Shown one piece after another: positions 57,045 to 64,000 of a stretch of 64,000 nt of DNA. Source of the DNA: Hydrogenophilaceae bacterium (lineage in GTDB: Bacteria; Pseudomonadota; Gammaproteobacteria; Burkholderiales; Thiobacillaceae); NCBI GenBank assembly GCA_024709485.1, contig JANJWO010000065.1:61670-125669 (forward strand), written 5' to 3'. The notes under the pieces were generated by a model. It was not told where the DNA came from. It worked only from the letters and a program-made list of their open reading frames with translations, and did no database searches. The translations under genes and the position numbers were made by a program. How positions within the stretch are numbered: the first letter of the stretch is position 1; each line of letters opens with the position of its first letter.

Positions 57045-58998
57045 AGCGGCGCACCTGCGCGGCGAACAGCCTCTGCATTTCCGCCGTGGCATGCGCGCCG
57101 TAGCGCAACGCGATGTAGCGGCGCACGAGTGCGTCGGCGTCATCGGCAAGTTCGGGCCGCAGCACACGGATGCGCTGCGCGAAATCGAGCGGGCCTTCGC
57201 TGGGCAGTCTGGCCAGGCCGGCCTTTTCCAGCTTGCCGCAGAACCTTAGATACAGCGCCTGCACCTTGTCGGGCGCAGCTCGCCTGCCCGGCCACAGGGT
57301 GAAGGCGGCAATCAGGCCAAGCGCCACGCCGAGGCCGATGGCCAGGCCCCAGACCAGCTCGCGCCAGGACACGATGCCGAAGCCGAGGCGGGCGAACAGG
57401 CCGATCTGCTGTTCCTGGTTAAAGCCCAGCACCCACAGGTCCCAGTAGGTGCTGACGGCGTCCCATTGCTGGCGCAGCTGTTTCAGCCATGCCATGTTCG
57501 TGCGCAACAGGAAGGGCAGCGGCTCGCCGGCGGAGAGGGCGGAGGCGATGCCGTTCTGGATGCGGCTCGCGGAAACCGCGGCGGTGGGGTCGACCCGCAC
57601 CCAGCCGCGTCCCTCTAGCCACACCTCGCTCCAGGCGTGCGCGTCGGACTGGCGCACGATGAAGTAGCCGCCGGCCGGGTTGAACTCGCCGCCCTGGTAG
57701 CCGGCGACGATGCGCGCCGGCACGCCGGCCGCGCGCATGAGAAAGGTGAAGGCGCTGGCGTAGTGTTCGCAGAACCCGCTGCGGGTGGCGAAGAGGAATT
57801 CGTCGATGCTGTTCTTGCCGAGCAGCGGCGGGGTCAGCGTGTAGCTGTAGCCCTGTTCGCGGAACAGCGCCAGCGCGCGCGCCACCACTTCGGCATCGCT
57901 GCCGGCCTCGCTGCGCAGGCGCAGCGCCAGCTCCCGCGCCTGCGGGTTGCCCTGCTCCGGCAGCTGCAGCGCATGCTTCAACTGGCTCGGCACGGCATCG
58001 GCGGCCACCCGGTGGTCGAGATAGGCGGAAAGATTCAGGCGCGTGAGCCGCTGCATGGGCTTGTTTGCCAAGAGCTGCAGGTTGCGGGTGAGGAAGGTGT
58101 CGGGCGGCAGCGCCTGCGGGTCGGGCACTTCCAGCGCGAAGATCCAGGGCTTGTCGTGCGGCTCGATGGTGAGGGTGTAGGCAATAGGCTTGCCCGCCGT
58201 TTCCAGCGCCGGCTGAGCTTCCTGCCTGCCGCGCTGCCGGCCCCAGCTGCGGCCATCGAAGTTTTCCAGCACCAGTGCGCGCCAGTACAGGCTGGATGCT
58301 GCGGGCGGCGTGTCTTCGAACTGCGCGCGGAAGGCGACGGCGTCGGATTGCACCAGTTCGCTGATGGAGCCCGGCGATATGGTTTCGGAAAGCCCGCTCT
58401 TCGCGGAGAAGGCGTCGCTGGGCATGCCCCACAGCGGGCCGCCCAGGCGCGGGAACAGCACGAACAGCAGCAGCATGACCGGCACCGCCTGCGCCAGCAT
58501 CAGCGCGGACAGCTTGAGCGGGCGGCGCCAGTGCCGGGCCGAAGCGGGGTGGTTGAGCGCAACCAGCGCCGAGCTGAGCACCAGTACCACGGCGAACAGG
58601 TACACCGCGAGCGGAATGTCCTGGGTGTAGAAGAAATGGGTGATGACGAGAAAGTAGCCGAGGAACACTGTGAGCAAGGCGTCGCGATAGCTGCGCATCT
58701 CCAAGAGCTTGAGCGCGAGCATGAGCGTGAGCATGGCCACGCCGGCGTCGCGGCCGAACAGGGTGCGGTACTGCAACAGGATGCCGGCAGCCGAGCCGGC
58801 GAGCAGCAGCAACAGGATCCATTTGCCGGGCAGCGGCAAGCGGCCGGCGGCGGCCGCCCAACGCCAGGCGATCATGGCAAAGGCAAGCGCGCTGAGCCAC
58901 GGCGGCAGGTGCAGCGCATGCGGCGCGAGCACCAGGACGATGCCGGCGAACAGCCAATGCCCAGCAGGCAGGGGCGGGAAAAATCCGCGGCTAGCCAT
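57034..58998 (-). CDS. TgpA-like transmembrane transglutaminase
   Basis: SGFCEHYASAFTFLMRAAGVPARIVAGYQGGEFNPAGGYFIVRQSDAHAWSEVWLEGRGWVRVDPT. Confidence 0.93.
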   Translation of the reverse strand: MASRGFFPPLPAGHWLFAGIVLVLAPHALHLPPWLSALAFAMIAWRWAAAAGRLPLPGKWILLLLLAGSAAGILLQYRTLFGRDAGVAMLTLMLALKLLEMRSYRDALLTVFLGYFLVITHFFYTQDIPLAVYLFAVVLVLSSALVALNHPASARHWRRPLKLSALMLAQAVPVMLLLFVLFPRLGGPLWGMPSDAFSAKSGLSETISPGSISELVQSDAVAFRAQFEDTPPAASSLYWRALVLENFDGRSWGRQRGRQEAQPALETAGKPIAYTLTIEPHDKPWIFALEVPDPQALPPDTFLTRNLQLLANKPMQRLTRLNLSAYLDHRVAADAVPSQLKHALQLPEQGNPQARELALRLRSEAGSDAEVVARALALFREQGYSYTLTPPLLGKNSIDEFLFATRSGFCEHYASAFTFLMRAAGVPARIVAGYQGGEFNPAGGYFIVRQSDAHAWSEVWLEGRGWVRVDPTAAVSASRIQNGIASALSAGEPLPFLLRTNMAWLKQLRQQWDAVSTYWDLWVLGFNQEQQIGLFARLGFGIVSWRELVWGLAIGLGVALGLIAAFTLWPGRRAAPDKVQALYLRFCGKLEKAGLARLPSEGPLDFAQRIRVLRPELADDADALVRRYIALRYGAHATAEMQRLFAAQVRRFRA

Positions 58999-59967
58999 GC
59001 TCGGACAATCCGTGCAGCGCGAGCGCCTCCAGGCATTGCTGGCGATGCGCGGCGCCATTGCCCGGCGCGATGTCGCGGCCGGGAATGCGCAGGCCATAGC
59101 GCAGGCCCGCCTGTTCCGCATCCAGCACCCAGCGCGTGAGCTGCGACAGGCGCGTCTCGGTGTCGGCGCCGGCCAGCCGCGCCCAATCGAGCAGCACGCT
59201 GCTGCCCTCGACGTCGCTGAAGCGCTTGGTCGCCAGCAGGTCGCTGCGTGCGGCCACCTTCCACGCCACCTGGCGCGGCGAATCGCCCGGCTGCCATGCG
59301 CGCAGGCCGGCGAAATCCTCGCTGCCTTCGCCCGGCCCTGGCCGCGTGTCCGCATCGTCTTCGCCCGCCGCCAGGAAATCCGGCGGCATCTCGCCCGGTT
59401 TCGGGTAGACGATGGCGGCATGATCGAATTCCACGTAGGACCAGGCGCGGAACAGGCCGAGCGGATAGACCGTGGACAAGGTAAAGCGGCCCGGCTTCAG
59501 GCGGCCGCGCTGCGGCGCCGGCACGCGCACGCCGATGCGCTGCGCAGCCTCGATGTCGAATATCACGGACGCCTCGCCGCGCCAGCGCAGGTTGAGGGCC
59601 AGGCGCTCGGCCGGCGCCTCGAACAGAAAATGAAACATTGCGTCCTCGCCGGCGAATGCGGGCGTGGCGCCGGCATCGGCGATGCGCAGGCCCTGCAGGT
59701 TGCGGTAGGTATGCAGGATGCCGACCACCGCCACGCCGCCGAGCAGGAAGGTGAGGATGTAGCCGAGGCTGAGTCCGTAGTTGATCGAGCCGATCAGCAT
59801 GGCCAGCAGGAACAGCGCGAAGATCAGGCCGAGGCGCGTGGGCAGGATGTAGATGCGGCGGCGGTCGAGCACGATGGGGCCGGCCTCGCTGCCGCGCCCG
59901 CGCACGAGCTGGGCAAGCAGGGGGAACAGGCGGCTGGCGAGCGTCGCCACGGCTGCCGCGCTTGCCT
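58991..59967 (-). CDS. DUF58 protein (second copy); start codon not resolved
   Basis: FAGLRAWQPGDSPRQVAWKVAARSDLLATKRFSDVEGSSVLLDW; two TM segments. Confidence 0.85.
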
Positions 59968-60893
59968 TAAGGAATTGCGACGCTGGCCAGCAAGGCCTGC
60001 GCCAGCGCTTCGGCATCGGCTTCGCCCGCGGGGCCGCGCAGGCGGTGGCCGGCGACGGCCGGCAGCACCGCCTGCACGTCCTCGGGCAGCACCTGGCTGC
60101 GGCCAGCGAGGAAGGCCCAGGCGCGGCTGGCATGCACCAGCGCGAGCCCCGCGCGCGGCGACAGGCCGGCGCCGAATTTTCCGCCGCGCGAGCGCGCGAT
60201 CAGCGCCTGCACGTAGTCGAGCAGCGCCTCGGCGATGAACACCTCGGACACCTTGTGCTGCGCCGCGAGCAGGCTGGCCGGGTCGAGCAGCGGCTGCATG
60301 TGCGCGATCATTTCGCGCCGGTCCTCGCCGGCGAGCAGCATGCGCTCGGCCTGGGCATCGGGATAGCCGAGCGCGATGCGCATGAGGAAGCGGTCGAGCT
60401 GGGATTCCGGCAGCGGGAAGGTGCCGACCTGCTGGGTGGGGTTCTGCGTGGCGATGACGAAGAAGGGCGCGGGCAGGGGACGGGTTTCGCCTTCGGTGGT
60501 GACCTGATGCTCTTCCATGGCTTCGAGCAGCGCGCTCTGCGCCTTGGGCGTGGCGCGGTTCACCTCGTCGGCGAGGATCAGGTGCGCGAAGATCGGGCCG
60601 GGATGGAACACGAACTGGCTGCGCTCGCGGTCGAACACCGAGACGCCGAGGATGTCCGCCGGCAGGAGGTCGGCGGTGAACTGGATGCGGTGGAACTGCA
60701 GGCCCAGGGTCTGCGCCAGCGCGTGCGCCAGCGTGGTCTTGCCCATGCCCGGCAGGTCTTCGATCAGCAGGTGGCCGCGCGCCAGCACGCAGGCCAGCGC
60801 CAGGCGGATTTCACGTTCCTTGCCGAGCACGATCTGGCCGACCTGGCGCACGGCGGATTCGAGCATGACGGCGAGGGGGGTGGCGGTGTCCAT
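59967..60893 (-). CDS. MoxR-family AAA+ ATPase (second copy)
   Basis: GHLLIEDLPGMGKTTLAHALAQTLGLQFHRIQFTADLLPADILGVSVFD...LADEVNRATPKAQSALLEAMEEHQVT. Confidence 0.94.
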   Translation of the reverse strand: MDTATPLAVMLESAVRQVGQIVLGKEREIRLALACVLARGHLLIEDLPGMGKTTLAHALAQTLGLQFHRIQFTADLLPADILGVSVFDRERSQFVFHPGPIFAHLILADEVNRATPKAQSALLEAMEEHQVTTEGETRPLPAPFFVIATQNPTQQVGTFPLPESQLDRFLMRIALGYPDAQAERMLLAGEDRREMIAHMQPLLDPASLLAAQHKVSEVFIAEALLDYVQALIARSRGGKFGAGLSPRAGLALVHASRAWAFLAGRSQVLPEDVQAVLPAVAGHRLRGPAGEADAEALAQALLASVAIP

Positions 60894-60957
60894 AAATTAA
60901 AAACGGCGAAAAAGTCTCTGTCTTGACGCGCCCTCGCGCCAATCGTTCCTCAAACGG

Positions 60958-62244
60958 TCATCCGGCTGCGCTTTCTTCCGCGGGGCGCAACGGCAGGGCC
61001 TGCCCCTGCTGGCGGCTGAGAAAAGGCACCAGCAGGTAGCACAGCGCGAGCGAGCCGGCGGCGACCCACAGCAGCGGCGCGAAAGACTGGTGGAAGGTCT
61101 CTTCGTAGAGGCGCGCGCCGATCACGGAAGAGAGCTGGTCGGCGGCGTTGTAGAGCGACATCATGACGGCAAAGGTGAAGCCCTCGGCGCGCGGCGGGCA
61201 GGCGCGCGCCGCCACGGCGAGGATCATCAGCATGCCGATCTGGTTCAGCGTGCCGACGGCGACATGCAGCGGCGCGGCGATGGCCTGTGCGTAGCCGCTG
61301 GGCTGGGCCAGAGCAAGGTAGGCCAGCACTGCCAGGATCGCGGCGCTGATGGCGACATTGGCCTGCACCGCGACCGAGCGCCGCGCCAGCACATGGCCGA
61401 ACAGCCAGGCGCCGATGACGCCACCCGCCGCGGTGAAGGCGGAGAGCTGGCCGATGAACTGCTGGTCGAAGCGCAGCACGTCGCTCATGTGGAAATACAG
61501 CGGCGTGCCGAAGCCGGGGCTGAAGCACCACAGCGTCACGAACAGCGCCGCCAGCTGCAGTTTCGGCGAGCGCACCGCCAGCCACACGCTTTGCGTGGTC
61601 TGCTTCATCGCCGCCAGCTCGATGCGGCTGGGTTGTTCCTGCACCAGGAAATAACTGGCCGTGAGCACGGCGATGGGCGCCAGCATGGTGACGGTGGCGG
61701 CGAGGTGCAGCGCGGTGGCCGGCGCGAAGGTGTTGGCGAGAAAGCCGCCGGCGAGGGCGGTGACGACGGCGGCGAGCTTGAACCAGAGCCACTGCGTGCC
61801 GAGGAAGCGCGCGGTGAGCCCGGTCTCGGCGCCCTTTTCCACCATCAGCGCGTCGATGATGACATCCGAAGCGGCGGTGCCGAAGGCGGTGAGCGTGAGC
61901 GCGACGACCAGCGAGGCGGGCTCGGCGAGCCCGGCCAGCCACATGAAGCCGGCCGCCGCAAAAAGGTTGACGAGCATGAGCCAGGTCTTGCGGCGGTAGC
62001 CGAAAAGCGGCAGGTAATCGCTGACCAGGCCGTAGAGCGGCTTGATCACCCAGGGCATCGAGGCGATGGCGAGGTATTCGGAGACCGCGCTGGCGGAAAG
62101 CCCCAGTTCTTCCTTGAGGTAGAAGTTGAGCGGCTGGCCGATCAGCCCGCCCAGCTGCGCGAAGCTCTGGGCGAAATAGGCCAGGCCGAACAGGAAGAAC
62201 AGGCGCCGGGCGGGGGCGGGATCGCTGGCGGCGGGGGGATTCAT
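60958..62244 (-). CDS. MFS/BT1-type (folate-biopterin transporter-like) protein
   Basis: Start trimmed to MNPPAASDPAPARRLFFLFGLAYFAQSFAQLGGLIGQPLNFYLKEELGLSASAVSEYLAIASMPWVIKPLYGLVSDYLPLFGYRRKTWL. Confidence 0.82.
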   Translation of the reverse strand: MNPPAASDPAPARRLFFLFGLAYFAQSFAQLGGLIGQPLNFYLKEELGLSASAVSEYLAIASMPWVIKPLYGLVSDYLPLFGYRRKTWLMLVNLFAAAGFMWLAGLAEPASLVVALTLTAFGTAASDVIIDALMVEKGAETGLTARFLGTQWLWFKLAAVVTALAGGFLANTFAPATALHLAATVTMLAPIAVLTASYFLVQEQPSRIELAAMKQTTQSVWLAVRSPKLQLAALFVTLWCFSPGFGTPLYFHMSDVLRFDQQFIGQLSAFTAAGGVIGAWLFGHVLARRSVAVQANVAISAAILAVLAYLALAQPSGYAQAIAAPLHVAVGTLNQIGMLMILAVAARACPPRAEGFTFAVMMSLYNAADQLSSVIGARLYEETFHQSFAPLLWVAAGSLALCYLLVPFLSRQQGQALPLRPAEESAAG

Positions 62245-62413
62245 CGGCGATTCTGCGGATTTGCGGAGTGTGCCGCCATCATAGCCGCTTTGGGCGCGGT
62301 TTAGCCGGATAGTCGACATGTACCGTTGCCGCGGGCGAATCGGGGGAACAGAATGAAGCGGGATGGAATAAGACGGGCGGCTGCCGCGTCTTAACGGATA
62401 ACGGAGAAGACAA

Positions 62414-62959
62414 ATGTTCAGGTTCTGCAGAAGCACGCAGCAGGAAATCCTGCGCCATCGCACGCGCCTGTTCCGCCTCGCCTATGCCTGGTGCGGCGAC
62501 CGCGACATGGCCGAGGATCTGGTGCAGGAGGCGCTCGCCCGAGCGCTGGCCACGACTTCTCCGCTGAAGGAGCCGCGCGCGCTCGAAGGCTGGCTCATGG
62601 TCATCCTCAACAACTGCTGGCGCGATTGCCTGCGCAAGAAGATGGCCGGCGTGCTGGAGGACATCGACGACTGGGCCGAGCGCCTGGAGGCCGAGGAGCT
62701 TTCGCCGGAGCAGAACCTGGCCGGCCGCCAGACCGCGCTGAGCGTGCGCAATGCCATCGCCCGTCTGCCGCTGGGCCAGCGTCAGGTGCTGACCCTGGTG
62801 GACATGGAGGACCGCAGCTATGCCGAAGTCGCGGAAATCCTCGGCGTGCCCGCAGGCACGGTGATGAGCCGGCTGGCGCGCGCGCGCGCCGCCCTCAAGG
62901 CAATGTTGACCGAGGTCAGGCCGGCCGCACCGGCAGCCGGCCTCAGGAGAGTGAAATGA
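62414..62959 (+). CDS. ECF-type RNA polymerase sigma factor
   Basis: RLFRLAYAWCGDRDMAEDLVQEALARAL...LPLGQRQVLTLVDMEDRSYAEVAEILGVPAGTVMSRLARARAAL. Confidence 0.94.
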   Translation: MFRFCRSTQQEILRHRTRLFRLAYAWCGDRDMAEDLVQEALARALATTSPLKEPRALEGWLMVILNNCWRDCLRKKMAGVLEDIDDWAERLEAEELSPEQNLAGRQTALSVRNAIARLPLGQRQVLTLVDMEDRSYAEVAEILGVPAGTVMSRLARARAALKAMLTEVRPAAPAAGLRRVK

Positions 62960-63678
62960 GAATGCCGATCACCGACGAAATCCTGAATGCCTTCGTCGAC
63001 CAGCAGCTCACCCCCGGCGAAATGGGCGAAGTGTTCGAGGCGCTCAAGCAGGATCCTGAGCTTGCCAAACGCAGCTGCGAAATCCGCCAGCTCAAATCCC
63101 TGCTCAAGCACGCCTACGAAGGCGTCGAGCCGAGCCGGCCCGTGCAACGGAGCAAGGCACGTTCCCGGAGCATGCAGGTCATGGCCGCCGCGCTGCTGCT
63201 GGGCCTGGGCGGCCTGCTCGGCTGGACCCTGCGCCCGATGGGCGGCGGCATCCTGCCCGCCGCGCTGGCGCAAAAAGGCGAATTCATGCACGTCAGCCAG
63301 CCAGGCGCCACGGCGGGCAACCGCTTCATCCTGCACATCGACAGCGACAAGCCCGAGCGCATGGCCGCGGTGCTGGACTACGCCGACCAGATCCTCGACA
63401 ACGCCAGGCAGGATGGCGTTGCCGCCGAACTGGAAATCGTCGCCAACAACTACGGCCTCAACCTGCTGCGCGAAGACCTCACCCCTTACCGCGCGCGCAT
63501 CGACGCCCTGGCCGCCAAGCACGCCAACCTCAAGTTCATCGCCTGCGGCCAGGCGGTGGCGCGGGTCGAGCGCGAGGGCAAGAAAGTCAGGCTGGTCGAG
63601 GAAGCCAGGGTGGTGCCGTCGGTGATCGGCGAGGTGGTGAGCAAGATGAAGGAGGGCTGGACTTACATCCGGGTGTGA
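62956..63678 (+). CDS. Anti-sigma-like transmembrane protein with C-terminal DsrE-like domain
   Basis: ATGA overlap with sigma gene; N-terminal helical MRMPITDEILNAFVDQQLTPGEMGEVFEAL; TM MQVMAAALLLGLGGLLGWTL; C-terminal RFILHIDSDKPERMAAVLDYADQIL...FIACGQAVAR. Confidence 0.8.
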   Translation: MRMPITDEILNAFVDQQLTPGEMGEVFEALKQDPELAKRSCEIRQLKSLLKHAYEGVEPSRPVQRSKARSRSMQVMAAALLLGLGGLLGWTLRPMGGGILPAALAQKGEFMHVSQPGATAGNRFILHIDSDKPERMAAVLDYADQILDNARQDGVAAELEIVANNYGLNLLREDLTPYRARIDALAAKHANLKFIACGQAVARVEREGKKVRLVEEARVVPSVIGEVVSKMKEGWTYIRV

Positions 63679-63718
63679 GGACGATAATGCCGCTCCCAAT
63701 GCAGGAGACGGCAGGTGT

Positions 63719-63750
63719 AAAAGGGGATTCTTCGGGATTCCCTTTTTGTT
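63719..63750 (+). terminator. Probable intrinsic terminator after the sigma/anti-sigma pair
   Basis: aaaagggg...tcccttttt with T tract. Confidence 0.45.
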
Positions 63751-63769
63751 GCCTGCGGAAGCCTTTGCC

Positions 63770-63918
63770 GTCATTGCGAGGCGTAGCTGAAGCAATCCAG
63801 TTTTTTGTTCGATGAGTGGAGAGCGTTGGTCAGATTGACTATCTCCTGATTGCATGGGGCTCTGGCCGGGGGTTGCCCGGCGGCAAGTTACTTTCTTTGC
63901 TCCGCCAAAGAAAGTAAC
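63770..63918. repeat. Dispersed-type intergenic repeats: tcattgcgaggcgtagctgaagcaatcc and a perfect hairpin
   Basis: GTTACTTTCTTTG-ctccgc-CAAAGAAAGTAAC, 13-bp perfect stem (63887-63918); upstream motif resembles commonly seen extragenic repeats. Confidence 0.6.
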
Positions 63919-64000
63919 CAAAGAAAGGCGGCCCCGCTGTGCTGCCCCGCCGAAAATCGTGGCGGGGTAAACCTCGGTCGGTGACTTGAATTGGGCGGCT

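Overview
The window is high-GC bacterial DNA, probably from a betaproteobacterial sulfur oxidiser (taxon inferred from gene content only). Left flank: uvrC (partial), a tautomerase, UDG, a CDF transporter, nagZ, acpS, a radical SAM gene and tRNA-Ser. The centrepiece is a reverse-type dsr operon, dsrABEFHCMKLJOPNR-cysG (13230-27732, +). A minus-strand block (7201-12844) diverges from dsrA and is the best candidate for an under-described system. It encodes a stand-alone Cas6/Cmx6-type endoribonuclease homologue, a DsrC-like protein lacking both C-terminal cysteines (RspA-like), an MST-type rhodanese, a TauD/TfdA-type dioxygenase, an HTH + 2Fe-2S + ferredoxin-reductase fusion and three small orphan proteins. 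Downstream of dsr are a two-component system, a type II DMSO-reductase-family Mo enzyme locus with rhodanese, TlpA and TauE genes, an ArsR-rhodanese/VTT-rhodanese/AS3MT-like ArsM operon, a FeoB-like/arsenosugar (ArsS) cluster behind a Fur-like palindrome, and two convergent MoxR/DUF58 clusters. At the right end an ECF sigma factor is paired with an anti-sigma-like protein carrying a DsrE-like domain. All family calls come from reading motifs; no database search was run.
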